A stretch of DNA of 64,000 nucleotides from Schlegelella_A sp035995885 (GTDB lineage Bacteria; Pseudomonadota; Gammaproteobacteria; Burkholderiales; Burkholderiaceae_C), in assembly GCA_035995885.1 (NCBI GenBank), contig DASYKC010000196.1, positions 1-64,000 on the forward strand. Direction: 5' to 3'. How positions within the stretch are numbered: position 1 is the first letter of the stretch; each line of letters opens with the position of its first letter. Below are positions 17,718-25,545 of this stretch, in pieces. Under the pieces are notes generated by a model, which saw only the letters and a program-made list of their open reading frames with translations, was not told the origin of the DNA and ran no database searches. A program made the translations under genes and the position numbers.

Positions 17718-19309
17718 CGATCGACACAGGCAGCCGAGACGCGGGCGTGCGACGCGGCGGGCGTCATCGCCTCGCCGCGCTCGCCCTGGCGACGACGATG
17801 GCGGGCTGCGCCCTGCAGCCGGTGTATCGGCGGCCCGAGGCGCCGGTCGCCTCGACCTTTCCCGCCGGCGCGGCCTACCCGGCGAGCGCCGCGGGCAGCA
17901 CCACCCTGCCGGCGACCGAGATCGGCTGGCGCGATTTCCTCACCGATCCGCGCCTGCAGCGGCTGGTCGAGATCGCGCTCGCCAACAACCGCGACCTGCG
18001 CGTCGCCGCGCTCACCGTCCAACAGGTGCAGGCGCAGTACCGGATCCAGAGCGCGTCGCTCCTGCCGCAGGTGGGCGCGTTCGCCGATGGTTCGGCATCG
18101 CGCAGTCCGTCCGGGAGCTCCGGCGGCCGGAGCGGTGGCGGCGGGGTATCGCATTCGTATTCGGCCGGCGTCTCGGCGTCGTGGGAGCTCGATTTCTTCG
18201 GCCGCCTGCAGAGCCTCAAGGACGACGCCCTGCAGCAGTACCTCGCCAGCGCAGAGGCGAAGAAGGCGTTCGAGATCCTGCTCGTCTCGCAGGTCGCCGA
18301 CCAGTACCTGACGACGCTGGCCTACGACGAATTGCTCGCGGTCACGGCGCGCACGCTGGCGACCGCGCAGGCCTCGTACCAGCTCACCGCGCTGCAGCTG
18401 CAGAACGGCACCGGCACCGAGCTGGCGCTGCGCCAGGCGCAGACCGTCGTCGAGCAGGCGACCGCGAGCCACGCGGCGCAGGTGCGCGGCCGCGCTCAGG
18501 CCGAGAACGCGCTCGTGCTCCTGATCGGCCAGCCGATGCCCGCCGATTTGCCGGCGGCCGTGCCGCTCAGCTCGCAGACGATCCTGGCCGACATCCCCGC
18601 GGGGCTTCCGTCCGACCTCCTGACGCGCCGGCCCGACGTCATGCAGGCCGAGGCGATGCTGCGCGGCGCCAACGCCAACATCGGCGCGGCCCGGGCCGCG
18701 TTCTTCCCGAGCATCAACCTGACCGGCAACCTCGGCAGCGCGAGCGCAGCGCTCGGCGGCCTGTTCGGCGTCGGCTCGCTGGCGTGGAGCTTCCTGCCGT
18801 CGATCACGATGCCGATCTTCCAGGCCGGCAGGCTCCAGGCGAATCTCGACATCGCGACGCTGCAGAAGGACATCAACGTCGCGCAGTACGAGAAGTCGAT
18901 CCAGGTCGCGTTCCGCGAGGTCGCCGACGGCCTGGCGGCACGCGGCACGTACGGCGACGAGCTCGCCGCGCTCGAGCGCGACAGCGAAGCCCAGCAGCGC
19001 TCGCTCGACCTCTCGCAGATGCTGTTCAAGAACGGCGTCGCCAGCTATCTCACCGTCCTGACGGCGCAGACCGGTCTGTACAGCGCCCAGCTCAGCGTCG
19101 TCTCGACCCGCCTGGCGCGGCTCACCAACCTCGTCGACCTGTACCGCACGCTCGGCGGCGGCTGGATCGAGCACACCGGCGATGCCTCCCGCTCGCCGGC
19201 GGCGATGGCCGCTTCGCCGGCGCCACCGGCTTCCTCGGCGAGCACCGTCGCGACTCGATCGGAACAGGACTATGGTTCGCCGGATCCTCGACTCGGAGCG
19301 ACGAAATGA
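17714..19309 (+). CDS. Outer-membrane efflux channel lipoprotein, OprM/NodT type
   Basis: Lipoprotein of 531 aa (TMAGCALQPVYRRPE). Two TolC-type repeats are visible, with conserved DPRLQRLVEIALANNRDLR and SWELDFFGRL in the first and RPDVMQAEAMLRGANANIGAARAAFFPSINL (here only named by its start, RPDVMQAEAML) in the second. It overlaps the permease stop by four bases. A Gly/Ser-rich loop (about 132-145) and an Ala/Pro/Ser-rich C-terminal tail are additions outside the barrel. It completes the tripartite pump. The next gene again starts in an ATGA overlap. Confidence 0.94.
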   Translation: MTIDTGSRDAGVRRGGRHRLAALALATTMAGCALQPVYRRPEAPVASTFPAGAAYPASAAGSTTLPATEIGWRDFLTDPRLQRLVEIALANNRDLRVAALTVQQVQAQYRIQSASLLPQVGAFADGSASRSPSGSSGGRSGGGGVSHSYSAGVSASWELDFFGRLQSLKDDALQQYLASAEAKKAFEILLVSQVADQYLTTLAYDELLAVTARTLATAQASYQLTALQLQNGTGTELALRQAQTVVEQATASHAAQVRGRAQAENALVLLIGQPMPADLPAAVPLSSQTILADIPAGLPSDLLTRRPDVMQAEAMLRGANANIGAARAAFFPSINLTGNLGSASAALGGLFGVGSLAWSFLPSITMPIFQAGRLQANLDIATLQKDINVAQYEKSIQVAFREVADGLAARGTYGDELAALERDSEAQQRSLDLSQMLFKNGVASYLTVLTAQTGLYSAQLSVVSTRLARLTNLVDLYRTLGGGWIEHTGDASRSPAAMAASPAPPASSASTVATRSEQDYGSPDPRLGATK

Positions 19310-20313
19310 CCGCGTGGACCTCCGTCGGACCGTCGGTGCTGGCTTCGTTTCTGGCGTCGCTGGTCGAGTTCATCGAAGCTCTCACGATCGTGCTCGCGGT
19401 CGGCATCGTCCGCGGCTGGCGCTCCGCGCTCCTCGGCGCGGGCGCCGGCGTCGTCGTCCTCGCGGCGCTCGTGCTCGCCCTCGGCACATCGCTCGCGAAG
19501 GTGCCCTTGCCGATCCTGCAGCTGGTCGTGGGTGTCCTGCTCCTGATGTTCGGCTTGCGCTGGCTCCGCAAGGCGGTGCTGCGCCAGGCGGGCGTCCTGC
19601 CGCTGCACGACGAGGCCGAGGCCTTCGCGAAGGAAACCGAGCGGCTGCGTCGCGAGGCCGGTGGTGCCCCGGGCGCGCTCGACAAGGTCGCCTTCATCAC
19701 CACCTTCAAGACCGTGATGCTCGAAGGCATCGAGGTGGTCTTCATCGTCATCGCGCTCGGCGCCGGCGGGCGGCTGCTCCTGCCCGCGGCGGCCGGCGCC
19801 GGCCTGGCGCTCGCCGCCGTCCTGGTCCTCGGCGCCTGGCTGCACCGACCGCTGGCGAAGGTGCCGGAGAACGCCCTCAAGTTCGGCGTCGGCATCATGC
19901 TCGCGGCATTCGGAACGTTCTGGGTCGGCGAAGGCATCGGCCTGCGCTGGCCCGGCGAGGACCTCGCGATCGCCTACCTGATCGCGGCGATGCTGCTGCT
20001 CGCGCTCGCGCTGGTCAGGGTCGGGCGACGCGTCAACCGCGTCGCTGTCGACCGGCCGACAGGAAGGACGACGCCAACAGTGACGCGCGCCTCCGGGCCG
20101 GTCGCCGCCGCGGCCGCGGAGCTGTGGGGGCTGTTCGTCGACGACGGCTGGCTTGCCGGCGGCGTCCTCGCCTGGACCCTGGTGGCGTGGGCGTTCGAGG
20201 CCCGGCACCCGATCGTCTCGGCAGGCGCATGCGCCGTCTTCGCCGCCGGTGTGCTGGCGCTGCTCGCGCTGAGCGTGATGCAGCGCGCGCGCCTGCCCTC
20301 GATCGGTGGCTAA
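19306..20313 (+). CDS. Predicted integral membrane protein (COG4280-like)
   Basis: Protein of 335 aa with about eight hydrophobic segments. It starts with a helix carrying FLASLVEFIEALTIVLAVG; the E-F-I-E-A motif recurs in mirrored form in the middle (FKTVMLEGIEVVFIVIALG), suggesting an internal duplication like those of ion-transport families with ExGxE-type motifs. It resembles the COG4280 group of uncharacterised membrane proteins. A four-base overlap with the channel gene places it in the pump operon. It may transport a cation or metal; that is inference from the duplicated acidic motifs only. Confidence 0.75.
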   Translation: MTAWTSVGPSVLASFLASLVEFIEALTIVLAVGIVRGWRSALLGAGAGVVVLAALVLALGTSLAKVPLPILQLVVGVLLLMFGLRWLRKAVLRQAGVLPLHDEAEAFAKETERLRREAGGAPGALDKVAFITTFKTVMLEGIEVVFIVIALGAGGRLLLPAAAGAGLALAAVLVLGAWLHRPLAKVPENALKFGVGIMLAAFGTFWVGEGIGLRWPGEDLAIAYLIAAMLLLALALVRVGRRVNRVAVDRPTGRTTPTVTRASGPVAAAAAELWGLFVDDGWLAGGVLAWTLVAWAFEARHPIVSAGACAVFAAGVLALLALSVMQRARLPSIGG

Positions 20314-20327
20314 GGGCAGACTAAGGG
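20310..20327 (+). promoter_or_regulatory. Tandem QseB/PmrA-type box
   Basis: Two identical CTAAGGG units (20310-20316 and 20321-20327) are spaced 11 bases start to start, one helical turn, as OmpR-family regulators such as PmrA/QseB require (known box: CTTAAG-N5-CTTAAG). A possible -10, TATGTT, is at 20336-20341, so the box would cover the -35 region. It stands just upstream of the PepSY-regulator-kinase genes and suggests autoregulation. Confidence 0.55.
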
Positions 20328-20383
20328 TCGCTCGCTATGTTTCGGATCGCACGCACCGTCGCGTGCTGTCCATGGAGTCTCCG

Positions 20384-20719
20384 ATGAAACCAATCGCCAT
20401 CGCCGCGGCCGCTGCCGCCCTCGTCGCCACCCTCGCCGCCACCGCGTACGCGGCCGGCGCGACCGAGAACGACGGGCTCGCCGTCACGCAGGCGAAGATC
20501 TCTCTCGCGCAAGCGGTGACCACGGCCGAGCAGAAGGCTCAGGGCAAGGCCGTCAAGGCCGAGCTCGAGCAGGCCAAGAACGGCCGCTGGGTCTTCGACG
20601 TCGAGGTCGTCAGCGGCACGAAGGTCTTCGACGTCAGTGTCGACGCCGAGACCGGCAACATGATCGCCAGCGTCGAGGACAAGGTCGATCACGACGACGA
20701 TCACGACGAGAAGGACTGA
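20384..20719 (+). CDS. PepSY domain protein, exported
   Basis: Protein of 111 aa with a Sec signal (AAAAALVATLAATAYAAG) and one PepSY domain (about 40-98: ISLAQAVTTAEQKAQGKAV, then WVFDVEVV, FDVSVDAETGNMI). The tail is histidine/aspartate-rich (HDDDHDEKD) and could bind divalent metal. GGAG precedes the start. Its TGA overlaps the response-regulator ATG (TGATG), so it is the lead gene of a PepSY-regulator-kinase unit, a common arrangement in which the PepSY protein is thought to modulate the kinase. Confidence 0.88.
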   Translation: MKPIAIAAAAAALVATLAATAYAAGATENDGLAVTQAKISLAQAVTTAEQKAQGKAVKAELEQAKNGRWVFDVEVVSGTKVFDVSVDAETGNMIASVEDKVDHDDDHDEKD

Positions 20720-21381
20720 TGCGCATCCTGCTGGTCGAGGACGACCGCATGATCGGCGCCGCTCTCGAGCAGGCGCTGCGCGACGCCGCCTACGCTGTCG
20801 ATCGCGTCGGCGATGCGGCGCGAGCGGCGGCGGCGCTGCGGCTCGAGTCCTACGACCTGGTGCTGCTCGATCTGGGCCTGCCCGACAGCGACGGCACCGA
20901 GGTGCTGAAGAGCCTGCGCGACCGCGGGCTCGACGTCCCCGTCCTCATCGTCAGCGCGCGCGATGCGATCGAATCCCGGATCGGCGGCCTCGATCTCGGC
21001 GCCGACGACTACCTGGTCAAGCCGTTCCAGGTGTCGGAGCTGCTCGCACGCATCCGCGCCGCGTTGCGCCGCCGCGGCGGCAGCGCGTCGCCGATCATGG
21101 GCAACGGCCGCCTCGAGCTCGATCCGGCCAGCCACGAGGGCCGCTTCGGCGACGTCGCCTGTCGGCTTTCTGCGCGCGAGTTCGCCTTGCTGCAAGCCTT
21201 GCTGGTGCGGCCGGGCGCCATCCTGTCGCGCGCCGAGCTCGAGAGCCGCATCTACGGCTGGGGCGAAGAGATCGAGAGCAACATGGTCGAGGTGCTGATC
21301 CATTCGATTCGAAAGAAGCTCGGTGCGGAGTCGATCCGCAACCTGCGCGGCGTCGGCTGGATGGTCGACCGGCCCGGATGA
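20719..21381 (+). CDS. Response regulator, QseB/PmrA type (OmpR family)
   Basis: Protein of 220 aa. The receiver domain has acidic residues in LLVEDDRM, the phospho-acceptor aspartate in VLLDLGLPDSDG and the lysine in DDYLVKPFQVSE. The winged helix carries ELESRIYGWGEEIESNMVEV, characteristic of QseB/PmrA proteins. It is coupled on both sides, sharing bases with the PepSY stop and the kinase start. The tandem CTAAGGG box upstream is its likely target. It probably activates the downstream lipid-modifying transferase gene. Confidence 0.92.
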   Translation: MRILLVEDDRMIGAALEQALRDAAYAVDRVGDAARAAAALRLESYDLVLLDLGLPDSDGTEVLKSLRDRGLDVPVLIVSARDAIESRIGGLDLGADDYLVKPFQVSELLARIRAALRRRGGSASPIMGNGRLELDPASHEGRFGDVACRLSAREFALLQALLVRPGAILSRAELESRIYGWGEEIESNMVEVLIHSIRKKLGAESIRNLRGVGWMVDRPG

Positions 21382-22676
21382 GGAATTCGCTGCAGCTGCG
21401 GCTGTCGCTGTGGTTGTCGGTGCTGATCGTCGTCGCGGGCGCGCTGGCGGGCGCGCTCGCCCTGGTGCTGGCCTACGCGGACGCGAACGAGCTGCAGGAT
21501 GACCAGCTTCGTCAACTCGCGGCGCTGGTCGATGCCGGCAGGCTGAGCCCGGCGGCGATCGCGGCGTCCCCGGCCGGCGACGCTTCCGCCGAAGAGGACA
21601 CGCGCATCGTCGTCGAGCCCCTGACGGCGAGCGGCTTCCCGCCGGCGCTGAGCGACGGACTGCACACGCTCAGGCGAGAGGGCGAGGAATGGCGGGTGCT
21701 GTTTCGCACATTGCACAGCGGTCAGCGCGTCGTCGTCGGACAGCGCACCGCGCTGCGCGACGAGCTCGCCTTCAACAGCGCTTGGCGCACCCTCCTTCCC
21801 GTGGTGGCGCTGGTGCCGGCGCTGCTCGTGCTTGTCGCGATCGCCGTGCGTCGCACGGTGGCACCGCTGACCCGCCTGGCGCGCCGCCTCGATCGCGCCG
21901 AGGGTCTCGACCCGCCGGACCTTCGTGCCGAGCGCCTGGCCGAGGAAGTCGAGCCGTTCGTCGCCGCGATCGAGCGGCTCGTGATGCGCCTGAGAGGTGC
22001 GCTCGATCAGCACCGGCGCTTCGTCGCCGACGCCGCCCACGAACTGCGCTCGCCGATCGCGGCGCTGACCGTGCAGGCCGACAACCTGGCGCGAGCGGAC
22101 CTCTCGGCCGCGGCGCGCGAGCGGCTCGAGCCGCTGATCCAGGGCTTGGCCCGCACGCGGACCCTGCTCGAGCAGCTGCTGTCGCTGGCGCGCCTGCAGG
22201 CCTCGGGATCGCGGCGTGCGGTCGTGGTGCCGCTCGAGCCGATCGCGCGCGAGGTCGTCGAGACGCTGCTGCCGATGGCGCAAGCGCGCCGGGTCGACCT
22301 CGGCTTCGGCCGCATCGAGCCGGTCGCGATCCGGGCCAGCGCCGAGGACGCGGCGATGCTGCTGCGCAATGTCGTCGAGAATGCGCTGCGCCATTCGCCG
22401 GCGGGCGCGACGGTCACGATCGCGCTCTACCAGGAGCACGGCGACGCGGTGCTCGCAGTGGAAGACGACGGCCCGGGCATCCCGGTCGAGCAGCGGGCGC
22501 GGGTGTTCGATGCCTTCTACCGCGGGCCTGGAGCTGCCGAGGAAGGCAGCGGCCTCGGCCTGGCGCTGGTTCGCGGTATCGCCGAGCGCTGGGGCGCCAG
22601 CGTGCGACTCGAGGACCGCGCCGGTCCGGGCTCGGGTCTACGCTTCGAGTATCGGCAGGAGGCGCCAGCACCATGA
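21378..22676 (+). CDS. Sensor histidine kinase, QseC/PmrB type
   Basis: Protein of 432 aa with an N-terminal helix (about 8-30), a short periplasmic domain of about 115 residues, a second helix (about 143-163) and HAMP. The HisKA box has the phosphorylated histidine in ADAAHELRSPIAALTVQAD, and the ATPase domain has N (VVENALRHSP), G1 (EDDGPGIP) and G2 (GSGLGLALVRGI) boxes. ATGA overlap occurs with both the regulator and the following transferase gene. It is the cognate partner of the regulator at 20719 and likely senses metals, cationic peptides or envelope damage. Confidence 0.92.
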   Translation: MRNSLQLRLSLWLSVLIVVAGALAGALALVLAYADANELQDDQLRQLAALVDAGRLSPAAIAASPAGDASAEEDTRIVVEPLTASGFPPALSDGLHTLRREGEEWRVLFRTLHSGQRVVVGQRTALRDELAFNSAWRTLLPVVALVPALLVLVAIAVRRTVAPLTRLARRLDRAEGLDPPDLRAERLAEEVEPFVAAIERLVMRLRGALDQHRRFVADAAHELRSPIAALTVQADNLARADLSAAARERLEPLIQGLARTRTLLEQLLSLARLQASGSRRAVVVPLEPIAREVVETLLPMAQARRVDLGFGRIEPVAIRASAEDAAMLLRNVVENALRHSPAGATVTIALYQEHGDAVLAVEDDGPGIPVEQRARVFDAFYRGPGAAEEGSGLGLALVRGIAERWGASVRLEDRAGPGSGLRFEYRQEAPAP

Positions 22677-24244
22677 TCGTCGACACGCCCCCTTCGCAAC
22701 CGGCGGCGGTCCCCGTCCCCTCTGCCAACGCGACCGCGGCGCCGGCCGGCCTCGGCGAGACGCTCCTCGCGACCTCGCTCGTGCTGGCGTGGCTCGCGGC
22801 GCTGGCCGGCGTTCGTGCCCTGACTTCGCCGGAGGAGGCTCGCTACGCCGGCGTCGCGTGGGCGATGGCGCGCTCGGCAGACTGGCTGACGCCGATGCTC
22901 GACGGCATGCCCTTCCTCGACAAGCCACCGCTCTTCTACTGGCTCACGGCCGCGAGCTTCGATCTCTTCGGCGGCGTTCAGTGGCCGGCACGGGCCGCGC
23001 CGCTCCTGGGTGCCACTCTCGGCGCGATCTCGGTCTGGCGCTTCGTCCAGCGACGCGCGGGGCGACGTCGGGCACGGTGGACCCTGCTCGCGCTCGCGAC
23101 CTCGCCGCTCTTCTTCGGCGGCGCCCAGTTCGCGAACACGGACATGCTGGTGGCGGGCTGCATCGCCCTGACGATCGCCCTTGCGGCCGAGTCGATGCTG
23201 CAAGCCGAAGAAGGAGCCTCGCCGCGTCGGCGCGTGGTCTTCGCCTGGCTGGCCGCCGCCCTGGGCGTCCTCGCGAAGGGGCTCATCGGCTGGGTCCTGC
23301 CGGCGCTGGTCGTGCTCGCCTGGGCGCTGGCGACGCGGCGCACGCGCTCCCTCCGCGTCCTGGTCTCGCTGCCTGCGATCGCGAGCTTCTCGCTGGTCGT
23401 GGCGCCGTGGTTCATCGCGCAGGAGTGGATCCATCCCGGCTTCATGCGGCACTTCCTGTTCCATCATCACCTCGAGCGCTTCGCCGGCACGGGGTTCAAC
23501 AACGTCCGCGGCTGGTGGTTCTACCTCGTGCTCATTCCGCTGGCGGCGTTCCCATGGTCGCTCTGGTTGCTGCGCTGGCCCTGGCGCCGCCCTCCGTCCG
23601 ACGACGCGAACGTCAGCGCCGTGCGCGCGCTGATGGCGACATGGCTCGCGGTCGTCGCGCTCTTCTTCTCGATCCCGCAATCGAAGCCGATCGGCTACAT
23701 CATGCCGGTGCTTTTTCCGCTCTCGTTCCTCGCCGCGGAGCAGCTGCTGGCAGTCACGCGGTGGCGGCCGGCGCTCAGCGCGGCGACGCTCGGCGTGGGC
23801 GCGTTGGCCTCGCTTGGATACGTGTTCATCTCGGGCGTCACGTACGACCACGACCAGACGGTTCTCGGCCGGACGCTCGCTTCACTCCGCCACGCCGGCG
23901 ACCCGGTCGTGTTCGTCGACGCCTACTACTACGACCTGCCGATCTACGCGCGACTCGACCGGCCGTTGCCGATACTCGGCGACTGGTCCGACCCGGGCTT
24001 CTCGAAAGAAGACGACTGGCGCCGCGAGCTGTCCGAGGCCGCCGCTTTCGCGCCTGCCCAGGCGAAGACGCTCCTCGTCGAACGATGGGGCGACCTGGCG
24101 ACGCCGTGCGGGCACGCGCTCTGGGCGGTCGTGCCGGCAGCCGACGAGCGTCGCCGCTCCGAGCTCGCGGCGGCGGTCCGCATCTTCGAATCGAACGGCG
24201 CGGTGCTATGGCGATTCCCGGCGCGCGATTGCGCGGCGCCGTGA
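22673..24244 (+). CDS. ArnT-like GT39/83 family glycosyltransferase
   Basis: Protein of 523 aa with about 11-12 membrane helices. The N-terminal loop has SPEEARYAGVAWAMARSADW then GMPFLDKPPLFYW, the signature of ArnT (undecaprenyl-phosphate aminoarabinose transferase) and related GT-C enzymes; the acidic pair there is catalytic. ArnT decorates lipid A and gives polymyxin resistance, and its link to a PmrAB/QseBC-type system fits that role. No arn biosynthesis genes lie in the window, so the sugar donor may differ. It overlaps the kinase gene by four bases; a GC-rich hairpin follows. Confidence 0.88.
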   Translation: MIVDTPPSQPAAVPVPSANATAAPAGLGETLLATSLVLAWLAALAGVRALTSPEEARYAGVAWAMARSADWLTPMLDGMPFLDKPPLFYWLTAASFDLFGGVQWPARAAPLLGATLGAISVWRFVQRRAGRRRARWTLLALATSPLFFGGAQFANTDMLVAGCIALTIALAAESMLQAEEGASPRRRVVFAWLAAALGVLAKGLIGWVLPALVVLAWALATRRTRSLRVLVSLPAIASFSLVVAPWFIAQEWIHPGFMRHFLFHHHLERFAGTGFNNVRGWWFYLVLIPLAAFPWSLWLLRWPWRRPPSDDANVSAVRALMATWLAVVALFFSIPQSKPIGYIMPVLFPLSFLAAEQLLAVTRWRPALSAATLGVGALASLGYVFISGVTYDHDQTVLGRTLASLRHAGDPVVFVDAYYYDLPIYARLDRPLPILGDWSDPGFSKEDDWRRELSEAAAFAPAQAKTLLVERWGDLATPCGHALWAVVPAADERRRSELAAAVRIFESNGAVLWRFPARDCAAP

Positions 24245-24263
24245 TCGGCGCCGCGCCGAAAGC

Positions 24264-24288
24264 GCGCCTTGAACCCGGGACAAGGCGC
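24264..24288 (+). terminator. GC-rich hairpin after the ArnT-like gene
   Basis: GCGCCTTG (24264-24271) and CAAGGCGC (24281-24288) form a perfect eight-base stem with a nine-base loop, 20 bases after the stop at 24244. No T-run follows, so it may terminate weakly or process the transcript before the second RND pair. Confidence 0.5.
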
Positions 24289-24401
24289 ATGGACGCAGAA
24301 TTGCAGCGTCTGCGCCGGGAACCTGTACCGTCCGTGATGGCGGGCCCCGAGGAGCTCCCGAGGCTTTCCTCTCCGGTGCGCTGTCACTCTTCGATCAACC
24401 G

Positions 24402-25538
24402 ATGAAACTGAAATGGCCGCCGCTCGTCGCCGGCATCGCCGCGGCCGCGGCGCTCGCGGCCTTCGTCCATTCCCGAACGGTCGCGCCCGCGGCATTGCCG
24501 GTCGTCGACGTCGCCCCCGCCGCCGCGGTGGCGATCTCGGTGGCGACGGCGGAACGACGTGACCTGCCGATCGTCGTCAAGGCGTCGGGCCGAGCCGAGG
24601 CGAAGGCCTCTGTGACGGTCAAGTCCCGCCTCGACGGTCAGGTGGCGGCGATCCTCTTCACCGAAGGCAGCGCGGTGCACAAGGGCCAGGTCCTGCTGCG
24701 CATGGATTCCGCCCCGGCACAGGCACAGCTTCGCCAGTCGAGCGCCCTGCTCGCGCGCGACCGGGCCCAGCTGGAGAAGCTGCAAGCCGATCGGGCGCGA
24801 AACTCCGAGCTCTTCCAGCAGGGCTTCATTTCGAAGAGCGGGCTGGGCCAGACGGAGGCCGATTTCCATTCCGCCGAAGCCACCTTGAAAGCCGATCAGG
24901 CCAGCATCGACAGTGCCCAGCTGCAGCTCGGCTTCACCAACGTCGTCGCGCCCGTCGACGGGGTGGCCGGCGCGGCGCTTCTGCCGGTGGGCGGCGCCGC
25001 GAAGGCGAACGACACGGCGCTCGTCGTCATCAATCAGGTCACGCCCATTCGCGTCGCCTTCGCCATTGCCGAGGTCGAGCTCGAGCGCGTCAAGGCGGCG
25101 ATGGCGGCGGGCCCGGTCGAGGCGATCGCCAGCGTCCCGGGATCGAGCACCGTCGTGACGGGTCGTCTGGAATTTCTCGACAACACGGTCGATGCCGGCA
25201 CCGGGACCATCATGGCCCGCGCGTCGTTCGCCAATGCCGATCGCAAGCTGACACCGGGCCAGTACACCGAAGTGAAAATCACGCTCGGATCTCGTCCGGG
25301 AGGCGTCGTCGTGCCCGTCACGGCGCTCGAGAGCAGCGCCGACGGTCCTTTCGTCTTCGTCGTCCGGGCCGATTCCACGGTGGAGATTCGCCCGGTCAAG
25401 AACGACGGCCAGGGCGAAGGCTTCGCCTCGGTCGCCTCGGGCCTGGCCGTCGGCGAGCGCGTGGTCACCGAGGGTCAGTCGCGGCTGCGGGCCGGCACCC
25501 CGGTGCGCATCGCGCCGGCAGCCTCTGCCGCTCACTGA
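24402..25538 (+). CDS. RND efflux periplasmic adaptor (second system)
   Basis: Protein of 378 aa with an N-terminal signal or anchor (LVAGIAAAAALAAFVHS). It has lipoyl halves (VKSRLDGQVAAILFTEGSAV; LGFTNVVAPVDGVAGAALLP), a hairpin at about 105-165, then beta-barrel and membrane-proximal parts. No lipobox cysteine is present, unlike the adaptor at 13320. It is seven bases ahead of its permease. No outer-membrane channel gene follows, so this pair may share the OprM-type channel at 17714. It is closest in style to MdtA-like adaptors. Confidence 0.92.
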   Translation: MKLKWPPLVAGIAAAAALAAFVHSRTVAPAALPVVDVAPAAAVAISVATAERRDLPIVVKASGRAEAKASVTVKSRLDGQVAAILFTEGSAVHKGQVLLRMDSAPAQAQLRQSSALLARDRAQLEKLQADRARNSELFQQGFISKSGLGQTEADFHSAEATLKADQASIDSAQLQLGFTNVVAPVDGVAGAALLPVGGAAKANDTALVVINQVTPIRVAFAIAEVELERVKAAMAAGPVEAIASVPGSSTVVTGRLEFLDNTVDAGTGTIMARASFANADRKLTPGQYTEVKITLGSRPGGVVVPVTALESSADGPFVFVVRADSTVEIRPVKNDGQGEGFASVASGLAVGERVVTEGQSRLRAGTPVRIAPAASAAH

Positions 25539-25545
25539 GACGCGG

